Notes: generated by a model from the sequence alone, not told the origin. DNA of 64,000 nt from Rhyzopertha dominica (GCA_025024175.1 QCXZ01000041.1:5823786-5887785), one strand, 5' to 3'; positions 47,795 through 58,879 are shown, counted from the first letter of the stretch. Numbers and translations: made by a program.

Positions 47795-48255
47795 CCTGGG
47801 TAGCCAACTCTGAGCCTTTCCAATTTCCCATACATTTAGCTGGTTAATTATGTGTGTACACCTAAAAATTGTCTTGTTTACAAAATTGTAAATACAGTAA
47901 AATTTATAGGCAAGTGTATTTCACAATTTTCATCCAGAACTCATATTTGACCCTTGCAAATAACCTTCTCTAATAAGTCGTTGTCAAATGGTTTTCAAGC
48001 TTAATAGATGCCATGTGCGTTTTGAAGCTGTAACTGCAACATTCTTGTTGTTACGAATCGTTGTCTTAGGGCGGATATAACTTTAAAAGACTACCTTGGT
48101 CAGGATGAGTCATAACACGATTTCTGCTTAGTTCAGCTCTTCTAGTTTTTCCTATAAAGATTGTTCAGCTAACTACTGTTATATGGAATCACATCAGAAT
48201 CTGTCATATATTCGGTGATAACTCTAACTTTTGTACCAAATTTCTAAATTCACAA
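47795..48255 (+). repeat. 5' region of a mariner-type element (copy of 29605-29960)
   Basis: It shares ordered blocks with 29605-29960 and runs directly into the transposase relic at 48266. It contains about 90 extra bases (agatgccatgtgcgttttga onward) that are absent from the 29.6-kb copy. Confidence 0.65.
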
Positions 48256-48265
48256 TACATTCACT

Positions 48266-48850
48266 TTGTTATTTGCAATCGCAATTCCTCAGTTAACTGA
48301 ACATGATCGAATCGAAATGTTGATGATGATCGGTTATGGAGATAGAAGGCGAAGTTATTCGGAAGTATTTGTACTCTATAATGGAATTCATGAAGATCGT
48401 GAACCAATTGCTAGATCAACAATTATTAAAACATTGCAACGNTTTGACAAAACCGNCGGTGTTAAGCATCGTCAAAAANCAGGAGGTTTAAAGGTTGCTA
48501 CGAGTGAGGAAAGTAGCTTGAATGTCCTTTTTATATGTGCAAGAGAATCCCAAGTGTTCCGTACAACGGCGTGCTCTCACTCACCATATTAGCAGAAGAT
48601 CTGTTCAGAAAAGTTTCCTCCATATAAAATACACTTACTAAAAGAACTGAGCGAAGATGATTTCGATCGTAGGATAGAATTTTGCGAAACTGCTATAAAC
48701 ATGATAGATGAAGACAAAAACATTTTAAATTTATCTAATCGTGAAAATGCTGCGCGTCCTTCTGAACAAATATGGTTTCAGCAAGATAGTGCTCTACTCC
48801 AAATTGCAGTCAACGTTCGTGGATATTTGAATGCGATATTACCTAGCTGA
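48266..48850 (+). pseudogene. mariner-like transposase pseudogene with internal deletion
   Basis: The first part reads LTEHDRIEMLMMIGYGDRRRSY, then STIIKTLQ and VKHRQK, the helix-turn-helix region of mariner-like transposases. Frameshifted continuation gives ELSEDDFDRRIEFCE (about 48645-48690), matching ELGEDDFDRRLQFCE in the 388-1440 copy. It then jumps from the end of that block to SEQIWFQQDSALLQIAVNVRGYLN (about 48760-48835), so the section with the first catalytic aspartate is deleted. The second aspartate (QQD) remains and the third is gone. Three ambiguous bases lie in the first frame. Same superfamily as the element at 1-1780 but a different lineage. Confidence 0.8.
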
Positions 48851-49159
48851 TTGAATTCATTGTATTTACACTTTTTTAAACTCAGAAGCAATAAATTGTA
48901 CAAGAGTGATACATTTTTGAAATCAGGAAAAAATATCCTTTTTAATGATGTGCCTTTGACCTTCCTTCCCATTAAAAAATGCAACTTGCGTCCATATCTT
49001 GGAAATAAGAGCTGTCACGGATTTAAAAAACTTCCAGAAAATTCATTTTAATTACCCATAGGCCCATGAACAATTTCAAAAAAACGGTCGAACAGAACCT
49101 GCAATGTCGTGCTGGTTCCATACTTAGTAGCGATCCCGTATATTAAAACTTCTATTTAC

Positions 49160-49463
49160 TACGTTCTAGACCTACATCAACATAATGTGTACTCCAAACA
49201 GGTTTAGAGCATTTTGCAGAATATGTGTAAACCATTTAATCAAAGGTGTCCACACCTCCTGTGGTTAAATTATAAAGAANAATTATTATCGGTTTATTAT
49301 TTGCANNTACTTGTTTTCTATTAAGCATAGTAGAAGACAATAGCACACGTTTTGATTTTTTTGGAGACATATTTTCTTCCAGGTGGAGTAAAGTATACAT
49401 GTTTAATTTCTTCAGCAGAAATTGTACAAATTTGTGCAACATCATGGTCAATCCCGTACACAT
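49160..49463 (-). pseudogene. piggyBac transposase fragment
   Basis: The minus strand reads MSPKKSKRVLLSSTML, NKPIII and LYNLTTGGVDTFD (49236-49463), followed after a stop by MVYTYSAKCSK. The pattern KxVLLLSTMH...KPxIIxxYNxTKGGVDTxDQ belongs to the C-terminal part of the piggyBac catalytic domain, and the D of GVDT is the third catalytic aspartate region. Upstream catalytic residues and the zinc-finger tail are missing. Three ambiguous bases occur here. Confidence 0.8.
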
Positions 49464-49469
49464 ATTTTG

Positions 49470-50060
49470 TTCTAGTTTACCTACTTTCGCCAGTTAATTA
49501 ATATTGAATCAACGTTCTGACGCTTAAAGCAATCTTATGTATTAAAAGTTGACACTGATTCCCGAAAAGCTTTGAAATATTTTTCAAGAACAGTTAACTA
49601 CATATATTATTTGTTTTAAAACATATTAATTTGTTACAAATACATAGTTACAAATAGTGGCTCAACTAGTATAGTTTATTTCAGAATTAGATATCCCGAG
49701 AAGCGCTCACTCTTAAACAGGGAACCGAGACCCATAAAGCTGTTTGCGACCGTTTGAGAATTGCTTTACAACCGCCTTCAAATGTCTGTAAATCGATCTG
49801 GATGCATCGAGACATGTGCGCTAAACGAGACCTAAACCCCACAAAGAGTGGCAAGCACAAACCGAAATGTTAGCGCTGCTACTTTCAATCCTGTAATTCA
49901 GAGACTGGTTTTATATACTCTGAAACGGTTTACCGACTCCAACCGCTCAAGTTTCAATTGTTTTTTTTGCTTGATCTTGTAGTCTGTAATCTCTGTGTGA
50001 CACGTATATCACATAAAATCGGTTGATAATGAATAGTTTTTTGGTAGTTATTATATATAT
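49470..50060. other. non-coding spacer
   Basis: No gene or repeat recognised. Confidence 0.35.
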
Positions 50061-50062
50061 TT

Positions 50063-51233
50063 GATGTCGAATCATTGTTCAATAGTGTACCAGTACCTCA
50101 AGCTTTAGAATTTTTGGAAGATTTTCTTGAACAAAATAAACTCGATAGAGCGGTCATTGACCAATACTTGAAGCTAACAAAACTGTACATCGAACAACAC
50201 GTATTTATATTTAATAAAAAATTTTATAAACAGAAATTCGGATTGGCAATGGGAAACCCTCTTTCATTTTTCTTAGCTAACCTTTTCTTAAACTACCTTG
50301 AAAATAATCTCAAAAGTACAAATGAATTTCCGATATTATGGTATAGATATGTAGACGATATTTTTGTCATAATAGACAATAACTTTAATATTGATAATTT
50401 TACACAGTCATCATATCAATCAATAAATTTGAACTAGAAAAGGATTCCCAATTGCCATTTCTAGATTTAAAAAATATCAAGAAAGAATGATAGAATCACG
50501 TTTAATATTTACAGAAAACCGACACATACAGATAATTACAGCAAAAACAATTCTTGTACGCCATTCAAGTACAACTTGTCTTTAATAGTTTAACACATAG
50601 ATTACTAAATGTTCCATTATCTACAGAAAATTACAAAAATGAACTATCATATATTTATAATATAGCCAACCCAAACGGATACAAAAAAGAAATGATCACT
50701 AAGTTATTAAGCAAACACAAATATAAATTAAATTTGCAATCTCACACGCACCTTATCCCTGAAAAAGAAACCATATTCCATAGAAAATTTGCATACCATC
50801 CTTCAATAGAACATAAATTTCTAAATTTAATATTAATCTTGCTTTTGGGAACAACTACATATTAAGAAACTTATTAGGCAACACCCTTGATAAAGAAGAC
50901 CGGTTAAACAAATCCGGAAGTTATCAAATTAAATGCTGTAACTGCCCAAAAAAGTACATTGGCCAAACAAAACGTAATCCAAATATTAGATTCAAAGAAC
51001 TTATGTACCACGTAAACAATAGAAATGGAGAAAAATCTGCACTAGCACTACATAATATCGAAACAGGTCACAAATTTAATATAGCCAACGTGAAGAACAT
51101 AAAAACATCAACACGCGACAACTTGAACCCCTTAGAGGCCATTTACATGAAACGCAATTCTAACCATCTGTTAAATACGGATCTCACACCCTTAAATAAT
51201 CCACTTGTAGCAATAGCAAAGTCAGAAATGTGA
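50063..51233 (+). pseudogene. Penelope-like RT and GIY-YIG endonuclease, broken
   Basis: RT: FDVESLFNSVPV (motif A with the first aspartate, about 50065), YIEQHVFIFNKKFYKQKFGLAMGNPLS (about 50190-50270), then WYRYVDDIFV (about 50340) with the catalytic YVDD. After a shift near 50436, KDSQLPFLDL and FNIYRKPTHTDNY follow (about 50440-50530), then a second frame at 50554-50865. The endonuclease starts near 50905 (SGSYQIKCCNC, KKYIGQTKR) and ends at 51233. It matches the order RT then GIY-YIG of Penelope-like retroelements. At least three frameshifts are present, and the N-terminal third of the RT is missing. Confidence 0.85.
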
Positions 51234-51333
51234 TTTAAACAAATTCTTTTCCCACACCACGCAACTGTGTATCAATGTTTACCATATGTCAAAATGTCTT
51301 TTAGTGTTTTTATTTAGTTATATTTGTCAAGCC

Positions 51334-51364
51334 ACCGAAAAAGGCCGCTTAGCGGTTGAAATGC
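51334..51364 (+). ncRNA. degenerate hammerhead ribozyme at a Penelope-like 3' end
   Basis: A perfect loop-closing stem (ggccgc-tta-gcggtt, four Watson-Crick and two G-U pairs) is followed directly by GAAA. The preceding seven bases are CCGAAAA rather than CTGANGA, so the catalytic core is mutated. It sits about 100 bases after the endonuclease stop, the usual place in Penelope-like elements. Confidence 0.5.
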
Positions 51365-51417
51365 TTTGCCAAAAATAAAAATTGGAAGTAGGATAAAAAC
51401 AAGTGTTATTATTATTA

Positions 51418-52390
51418 TTTAACGGTTAACATCTCTATCACCTGATTTCTTCAAATGTTTTTATTTCATTTTTGCTTTTTATGCATTTTCTATATTCGCC
51501 CTTACTTTTAGAAGGCTTTTTTGTCTAGATTTTTTTTTCGAGGTATACTTCTATACGAGATGTGCCTTATTTACAAAATGATGCTTACAAATACTCTATT
51601 CTATTCTAATAAGATGGCAGTTCTAGCAGCAATTGGGTATTTGCCATGTATTTATATTTTATTAAATTGCATATTAATAGGTAGCATCTAATCCACAAAA
51701 CAGCTGTGACAGCTTATAAATTCGAAAAAATTAATCGTAAGGTGTAGTTTTAATATTAAAAATGTGAATATTTAAAGGGACCGCCAAAACGCGAACATAT
51801 TTACCGTGACGTCAGGTGTCTCGTAAATGGCCGCTTGTTTACATCTGGGGTCAGCGCCCCACGCGACGGGCCTCAGCCCGTCAATTTATCAGTTTGGTGT
51901 TTGCGTTCATTTTGCGACAAGCGAATTTAAATACGCCAAGAAAAAGTGAAATACTTATGAGTTATGACTTCATTGTTATGGAATGTGTACAGCGACGAGC
52001 GGTTCAACGCGGCGAAGATGAGGAACGTAAAAGCAACAGCATAAGTGAACTTTTTATCAAATTAACGTAGCATTGATAATTTGATCACAGTGGGTTGTTG
52101 GAAACATACTATTTGTAAGCATAAAAATGTAAGAATCAAAAATGTACCCTAAACTTGACATTTATTTTTGAGGTCAGAATAAATATAAATTGCCATTTAT
52201 TTTCGGGGCTCTTGCGGCTCGTTTCCAGTCTGGCTAACAGTCGAATATATGGGGAACAACGTCGTTCTTTATTATAAAGCTTCCCTCTATCAACTTAAAA
52301 CGCATATAATTTTTCATATCCCCTTCAAGCTATAACAAAATGGAAACTGAATGGTAAATACTTATAACCCCAAAAAGAATAATAAAACTT
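51418..52390. other. spacer with a GC-richer patch
   Basis: No gene recognised. 51805-51935 is CpG-rich (gtgacgtcaggtgtctcg; ccacgcgacgggcctcagcc) and promoter-like. It lies downstream of the THAP relic in that relic's orientation. Confidence 0.35.
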
Positions 52391-52392
52391 AC

Positions 52393-52609
52393 AGTAAGAA
52401 TTAAGATGATCTTCACAACAGAAAAACAAACATTGCGATTTCGGCATATCACGTCTAGGGGCCTTAAACAACTTTTTCATACGTTGATAATCTCGAGGAA
52501 CGGTTACAAAAATTTTGTTAGCTGTACTGACTGAAGTACTTTTATAACCATGTACAAAACAACACTTGTTTTGTTTTCCATAGTAATAGATGCTTGTAAA
52601 ACTACACAA
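52393..52609 (-). pseudogene. THAP-domain first exon, degenerate
   Basis: The minus strand reads YGKQNKCCFVHGYKSTS, NKIFVTVPRDYQRMKKLFKAPRRDMPKSQ and then LFFCCEDHLN, ending at a clear donor (tact|gtaagt, 52392). The C-x2-H half of the THAP zinc site (CEDH) is present, but the second N-terminal cysteine is Y and the conserved tryptophan is F. The ATG just upstream is one base out of frame. It resembles THAP-bearing transposon proteins, as at 21279, and the repeat shared with 28.8 kb lies just upstream of it. Confidence 0.75.
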
Positions 52610-52690
52610 ATCACTTTTTGGTGCGACCTCTTACACCGTCCTTTCAATAAACACCACACAAAAGCTTTTCAAATACAAGAATGATACTAC

Positions 52691-52920
52691 ACCATTAAAC
52701 AGCACGCTCCTCGGTAATGTTTACGTGACACTTGACGTCACGAGTTGAATAACCTTGGATAGAAGCGTTTTGGCGGTGACTCCTAAGATTCGAATTTCAG
52801 ACCTGGAATTCTCTACCTACAAATATTTTTTTTGTTTTTTTTTTAACATGGCGTACGATATATATGCACTTCAAGATTCATTTTACGTAATCTTCAAAAA
52901 AAAAGTGATAATACCCAATT
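52691..52920 (+). repeat. dispersed repeat shared with 28794-29012, copy 2
   Basis: About 94% identical to 28794-29012, with a longer T run (ttttttttgttttttttttt) and an extra gtgata before tacccaattg. It lies upstream of the THAP exon in that exon's orientation, so it may be the 5' region of a THAP-bearing transposon. Confidence 0.8.
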
Positions 52921-55350
52921 GAAAAGAAGCAGCTTTAACATAAGGGAAACTATTTTCTATCTCAAACAAGCTCTCGCTCGCTGTTCTCAGTTAAGCCCGT
53001 TTCATTTCGGCGTGCAATACTGCACGCTGAATTTTTTATACTACAGAGGGAAATTCGCTGTTGCGGTTTCTCTTGCACGCTTTCGTCTAGCGAAAATTCA
53101 ATATGCAACGATTGTACGGCGAAATTCTATTCCGGCCAACTTCACCCGGTAACGCGTACACTAGACGTAAAAAGTTCAAGATTTTTTTTAATGCATATAT
53201 GAGGACTTGATGAAATGCGTATTGAATGGTTAAATCGTAATAAAGGAGCAGGTTCTTTTGGGTGACTTTCTTTGGTCGCTCTGGTTGACAAATCTGACTT
53301 TAGGGGTTATTAATATCTACAAGTATTGTATAAAATGCTATTCCTTAATTTGTCTTGCTCCAATCAATTTGTTCTCTAATATGTTTCAGCATGAGACATT
53401 CATTTAAATGCAGTACACTCCAACCGCACATTTGTTTTAAACACAATTAAAACATTTAAATTTTCGAGTTTTCTTCATAAGCTTAAAACAGCACGGCGTG
53501 TACCCGATTAACTGATTCTACTCGTCTCTTGTTAAAATAGACCGGCATGTTATCTTTCAAACGGCGAGACATTCAGTATTCAAAAGGGAATACACAGCCA
53601 TCTTATACGATCCATTTTGAGGGTGAATTTTTTTATCGTTCCCTTATGACATCGCCCAAATGACGCAAGGGTGTCGTCTTATGGCTGCCGCTATTTTTTG
53701 TCCGTAATTGGCGGTCCACCCCAAAACCATGATGATGTCATTTGTATATTTCCGAAGATGTCGTTAGGATCCCCTCTAAATGTGCACTACGAAAGCCTTG
53801 AATTCTCAGATTGCTACGAAATACACCGCTGAATACGCTACATTCACTCTCACTCATATCTCGGTTGCTGTAATTAATGTCGCTAAAATATTTTAATTTT
53901 TTGTGTGAGTTTAGTTTATTTTTAGGAACGCATAAAGGTGAAAAGAATTTGAATACCAGGTAGTTCAAAATACTAAAAATCTCCTAAAAATATGGTCAAC
54001 TCTGCTGTTAACAAAAAAAGCATATCTAATGTAGATTTCAATAACTTCGAAGAGTGGTATCTTTCGAGAACTACAATATTTGGGTGTCAAATTGAAAACA
54101 CGAAACAATGTGATTTCAATAATTTTTATTTTAATGTCCCCATGAAGGATTTTACCCCATCAGAAGAACTGCTTAAATCATACTATAACACCAGATTGCT
54201 AAATGTGCGTAGTCAATTTGAATTTGTTGATTAGAATCAACCTAGTAGTTATGACTATACAACGCGATTTTGAAAGTGATGTCTTAAATTAAACTGCAGC
54301 ATCTCAACAACATATGAAAACAATATATCTGTAGTATAATTAATTTTCTTTAGAAAAATAAAAATCTCAAAATCCTGAACCCAGTTAGCGTAGTAACTGC
54401 ACTTGACCGTTTATGGAATATAACTGAACAATAATCTGTTGCATTCTTCCTATTGAAAAAACCGCTGCAAATTGAATGAATACTTCCACATCCAATTGTC
54501 AAAGTGACATTTACCTTATTATTTCTGATACTATACGATTAGTAATCAGGTTTTGAGCATTTTTCTCGCTACACCTTTTTTCTAAGACAAACGGTCCTCG
54601 TGATACTAGCATAAATACAAAAACTTTTAAAATCTGTTTTTCCAAATAACTCGAAAAGTAGTAACTTAACAAAAAAAATACAAGAGTGCTTTCCGATCAG
54701 AAATTTGATTTCCTATATAATACTAAAATTTAAAAATCGTACGAACAGTGACCAAAATAGGTTTTTTGAATATATTTCGTAAATGTCAAAATTTTGGATA
54801 AATTTTCTAATTTACTTTTGGTGAGAAATTTAATTTCCTATCTAATGGTATTTTCATTTTTTGAATATATTAAATATATTTGGAGATATTTAGGAAAAAC
54901 AGTTTTCTTTAAGTGACGCTTTTTTTGCTAATATCTTCTAAACAATTTGCTGCACCGAAAATTTATAAGGGTGAATAATACTTGCAGTTATACTACTAAT
55001 CACATTCTAAAACGGAAAAAAAATAAAAAAATAAAAATTCGCAAAAAGGGTAGTACCCCCCAATTTCGCCTCCTTCCCGATATCCTACTTACCCCAAAAA
55101 CAATAGGTCGCTTTAGGTAGTTGAGATCTATACGTTTGCCAAACTTCAAGTTAATATATTAAGTCTTTCGAAAGTTATCGTGTCCACAAACAAAACCACA
55201 GACACAGACAAGAAACGTTTTATTTACGTTTTCGACCATTTTAAAGCGAATGAGCAAATAAAAATTTTTGAAATTTTTTTTCGTGATACAATACTACCCA
55301 TCCGTTGGATGTGGAAGTAATCAGTCTTCAAGTGTAATCCGCTTTATTAT
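52921..55350. other. stretch without a recognised gene
   Basis: The frames at 53738-53968 (minus) and 53992-54234 (plus) have no recognised domain. 54700-54900 carries an internal duplication (aaattt(g/a)atttcctat and ttttttgaatatatt each occur twice, about 120 bases apart). 52950-53150 is GC-richer. Confidence 0.3.
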
Positions 55351-55363
55351 TTTATTGTAGAGT

Positions 55364-55392
55364 GCTTTTGACTATAAGGTAGTCATCGTCAG
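55364..55392 (-). ncRNA. hammerhead-like motif, core G12 lost
   Basis: On the minus strand CTGACGA (55392-55386) is followed by a six-pair stem (tgacta-cctta-tagtca) and then AAAAG where GAAA is expected. The core is one change away from the consensus. Probably inactive. Confidence 0.45.
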
Positions 55393-55639
55393 TGTAAGGT
55401 AAAAATAAGAAAAAGAAACTTTTGTAATTCGTTTGACAACGTCAAAAAAAAATTAGAAACAAGCAAACTTGACTACAAACCAATAGTAGCCAGCAACACA
55501 AACGTAATATTAATTTAGATCAAATAAATAGTTTAAAACAGGACAGCTGAGATTACAAGAATCATTTAAAATAGTAAAATTTTGTTCGCTAATAACCTTA
55601 TAGATTTTTAACATTTCCAAAAAATTTAATTTTGAGGAT

Positions 55640-55900
55640 TTACTGCACAAATGTAATGAATTTAAATTGTCTAGCGTGTTTATTCAACAATAAATGGTTA
55701 GCTAAGGAAGAATTTGTTGTTATAATATCTGTATTTTTGTACTTATCGAATTGTTTTAAATGTTTTTTGCCTCTAATTAAAAAAGATCTTCCTGTTTGTC
55801 CAATATAAACTGAATTGCAATCATTGCATGAAAAACTATAAACTCCTGAATTATTTAAATTCGGAATTTGGTCTTTATTACGGACAAGACGCGAAAACAC
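55640..55900 (-). pseudogene. Penelope-like GIY-YIG endonuclease fragment
   Basis: NNSGVYSFSCNDCNSVYIGQTGRSF holds the GVY...VYIGQTGR pair that defines the GIY-YIG nuclease, with CxxC between the two halves as in Penelope-like elements. It is followed by RGKKHLKQFD (catalytic R and H region) and LANHLLLNKH. A stop follows FITFVQ, so the C-terminal conserved glutamate segment is missing. The upstream RT is absent. Confidence 0.8.
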
Positions 55901-56284
55901 ACTGTCTACGGTGGAAAAAGCAATATTTATCCCATGAGAAGAAAATAATTTACACAGGAAGAACTATGGGTTTAACCTTAAATATTAACTATTGTCTTTC
56001 TGTAACCCTTACAGTCATAACTCACATGGTAAACACTTTTATTCGTAGTAGTGTTGTTTCCAGATGCATCCAAGATTTCTTTTGTTAGACCACGACGCAA
56101 GTTGCCTTTTCCCATTATATCTGCTCAGTCCTTTATAGTTATATAGACTTTTAAAAAACACTCGATACCGTTATTTACAAGTTTACCTTTTGCTATTTTG
56201 CAACATGCTTGCTGGAATTGATCTGTCAGCTCTAGAATTAGACTTTAGTGTTTTAATTTACACTGTGATACACCAGCTTGCTGT

Positions 56285-56410
56285 AGATTGGTTTGTGGGT
56301 TCCTTCAAGGCTCTATGATGGGTCCTCTATTGTTACTACATAAGTACACATGTGTGATAACCAAAAGTATAAAATTTTGTAGCTCGTGCTCCTATGCTGA
56401 TGATGGAGGG
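56285..56410 (+). pseudogene. small LINE reverse transcriptase scrap
   Basis: GSLQGSMMGPLL followed about 20 codons later by SYADDGG resembles GVPQGSxLGPLLF...YADD of CR1/Jockey-type RTs. Only these two motifs remain. Confidence 0.45.
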
Positions 56411-56754
56411 TGAATTCTTTCAGCGTCCATACTATAAGATAATATTTTCTCGGAAAGATCGCTGTCGGTTTCAAACACTGACGAAATGTTATTAGTCTGG
56501 CGTTTCGATTATACTCGTAATTTTTGTCAAAGACGAAGAACCTCAATATTCGTCTGACACAAGATCTTGTATCTATAATCCAATAACGCTAGCAATCAAT
56601 GGATGTGGAATGTCCTTTTTTACTTGCGGAAGTCCGCAGGTAGTAGGTAGGGCTTCGACTTAGTATTTGGGAAGTGGTTGGGCTGCAGTGTTGTTTAGTA
56701 CCTCCTGATTTAACTCTTCTTGACTCCTAACTCTAGGGAACCGTCAAAAATGAC

Positions 56755-56895
56755 GTGAGTGTACAAAAACCAGTAACAATCGACGAGCTACGTGGATAAA
56801 TCATAGAGTCATGTGCTGGCATTATGCCAGTTACCGCAGCAGCTGCAGATCGGTGTAAGGGATGAAGCTAGTGGTCATTTCGAACACATAGCATA
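56755..56895 (+). pseudogene. possible mariner-type transposase C-terminal scrap
   Basis: The translation PVTIDELRG and IIESCAGI followed by VTAAAADRC resembles the C-terminal tail DDLRERIINECRRIPPETFRKV seen in the 388-1440 copy. The catalytic part is absent. Short and weak. Confidence 0.3.
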
Positions 56896-56924
56896 ACCCT
56901 CTTTCACAGCGAAAAATTGTCGTG

Positions 56925-57401
56925 TCAAGTCAACTTTGTCATGTAGACCAGCAACCAGTGAGAACATTTTCTGGAGGCATCTGCACTTTTTATAATTAAT
57001 AGTCTTAAAATGGCTACATTGTATAGGAGATCTCGATCGGAGCCCTTCCCCAAGTCTGTCATGAATAGCGGTAATTCCGAGCGAAGCCCACTCGACCGTT
57101 GCTCATCTGCAAGAACTGCACTTGTTGAAAGCCGTATTGATCTCTTCGAACAAAAGACACAACGAGGGCCCTGGATTATATCCAAATAGTAGACTGTAGA
57201 CGTTCAGGCGGGTACGTCCCCTGCGACTCGCGCCATTGTCTGAAAAATACCCCCGACGTCTGCAGAGGATGCTTCAAGCTGGCTGTAATGACCGCTGAAC
57301 AAGTGAGGGATGAAATTTAGCGCGTCGCGGAAGCGCTGATTTGCGGAGGGACTCCGTTGTTTGATGCTTTGTGATGTTAACAAGATGGTGCAGTGGATCA
57401 A
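56925..57401 (-). other. two adjoining GC-richer frames of unknown nature
   Basis: The minus-strand frames 57204-57401 and 56925-57185 follow each other with one stop between. They are rich in R, S and L (QRFRDALNFIPHLFSGHY; LRSELPLFMTDLGKGSD). No family recognised. They may be an old gene fragment or host exon, or chance in GC-richer DNA. Confidence 0.2.
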
Positions 57402-58350
57402 AGTTTCTTTAGGAAGTAAAAGCTTTTCTTGTTTGAAAAGAAAAGGCTTTAATGCTTAACATCGCCTGTTACAAATGTTTCATCGAATGTAGCTTAGCTA
57501 AATCAGTCTCACAACTGTTGGATATTGCGTCTTTTCCATTATATCTATAAAAGCACTAAAACTATCCATTATCACTATAAAGAAATACAAGAGCTATAGG
57601 CTGTTGTAAAATAAACGCCGATCATTTTATTCAAAATTGATCAATAAAAATTATGCAATAAAAACTTTGTCATTTCAGGATGAAATGTATATCTGAAATC
57701 TTGACTGTTTCCTTCTTTGGAAAATAGCCTTTCTGGTGGTTGATTATTGTCTTAATATAGGATGCGAAAACTGATACTTAGATATAGCTAAACATAAATA
57801 AGAATGTGAATTTCGTGGAATGCATTTACTTTTCAGGTAAAAAACTTCCTCTATTGAGCTTGTATTTCCATATATTTATTTTACTATTTGTCACGTTAAT
57901 TGGAAAACGTTTCTGAGAAAGATGATATGTGGGAACTTTGGGCGCTATTCAACATTTTGTTCTTTTTCGGAGAGGACATACCCACATTATGTATGTTAAA
58001 GGCACAAACAAAATATGGTGTCCTGATTTTTCAATCTTAATTTTGTAATCGGTTAGGATAGGACTATTAACCAAAGGTATTTTAATAACATACTGAAGAG
58101 TTATTGTAAATAAAGTAGCTATAACCTTAGTTATAAAAGAACAGGGTCGGCTTAAAAATAGCAATCTGATAACGGGCAGTCATTCTTCAGACAAGGTAAA
58201 TAAAAGCAAGAAGAGAAAACGAGGAAGCTTTTTGGAAAAGTATAGGGAATATCAGAGTACTAATGAAACAAAACAAGGATGGAAAACATTTTATATTTTT
58301 GATGGGGTCTTACTTCCTATGTAGGTGGATCATCTGATTTAATGTAATTC
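57402..58350. other. non-coding spacer
   Basis: AT-rich, no gene or structured repeat recognised. Confidence 0.35.
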
Positions 58351-58355
58351 GCCCT

Positions 58356-58381
58356 CTGTCACTCTCGAGAGTGTTCATCAG
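58356..58381 (-). ncRNA. decayed hammerhead-like motif
   Basis: On the minus strand CTGATGA (58381-58375) precedes a strong stem (cactc-tcga-gagtg, 58373-58360). The next four bases are ACAG rather than GAAA, so the core is broken. Orientation is opposite to the hammerhead at 58721. Confidence 0.4.
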
Positions 58382-58720
58382 TGCACTGTTTACTTTTAGC
58401 CCTTGACTCTTGTGTATGCTACCCGAGTGTTGGATAACAACGCATATTTAATAGAGCTAAATGGCTCAGAAGATATAGCAACAAATGGAAGCTCAAAAAT
58501 AATAGAAAGGGAGATAGAAGAATGTGAGAAACGCACTATACAATAAGACAGGGAACGAAACAAGAAAAGTAAAATGTGGTTGTAAAATGATAAAGAAATG
58601 CAGATAGCAAGGGACAAGAAAATGATTCAACATCATAAGCAACCTATTAGTAACGTATTAGCCAAATTTTGGCAAGGATAATATCCGGTTAATCTGACCA
58701 GATTTCAAGAAGTCACCTTA

Positions 58721-58771
58721 TTATCCTACTGAAGATGGCAGCTTAGCTGCTGAAATCCGTATATAGAATAT
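58721..58771 (+). ncRNA. type I hammerhead ribozyme, Penelope-element type
   Basis: The core CTGAAGA (58729-58735) fits CUGANGA. Stem II is gcagc-tta-gctgc (five perfect pairs plus flanking G-U) and GAAA follows at 58752-58755. Stem III is A58755-T58762 and T58756-A58761 with loop ccgt. The cleavage base is A58763 (NUH = AUA). Stem I pairs 58722-58728 with 58764-58770 in six of seven positions. All conserved core bases are present. Such short-stem-III hammerheads are known from the terminal repeats of Penelope-like elements. No Penelope coding adjoins this one; an RTE LINE fragment starts about 110 bases downstream. Confidence 0.75.
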
Positions 58772-58879
58772 TGTAATTCCTAATATTGTGGTTAGGGTTA
58801 TTTTTTACTGTTTCGACTATTAGTAACGAAAAAAAAACGAATCAGATAACGTACAAGGAAAGGAAGAAAACCTGTGGTA

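Larger units (their letters stand above)
50063..51417 (+). mobile_element. Penelope-like element, 5'-truncated
   Basis: RT palm and GIY-YIG endonuclease are followed by a 3' region with a degenerate hammerhead (51334-51364) and a tail of ATT repeats (gttattattattattta). The left edge cuts inside the RT. Confidence 0.85.
55360..55900 (-). mobile_element. Penelope-like element 3' fragment, minus strand
   Basis: GIY-YIG endonuclease (55640-55900) is followed on the minus strand by about 240 bases of untranslated DNA and a hammerhead-like motif at 55392-55364. This is the same layout as the 50063 and 63718 copies. Confidence 0.75.

Noticed and set aside
53992..54234. 80-codon plus-strand frame starting at ATG (MVNSAVNKKSISNVDF)
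   Set aside because: No family recognised and no supporting splice or promoter signal in AT-rich DNA.
56395..56415. CTGATGA near 56395 as a hammerhead core
   Set aside because: It is part of the YADD codons of an RT scrap and has no stem II or GAAA after it.
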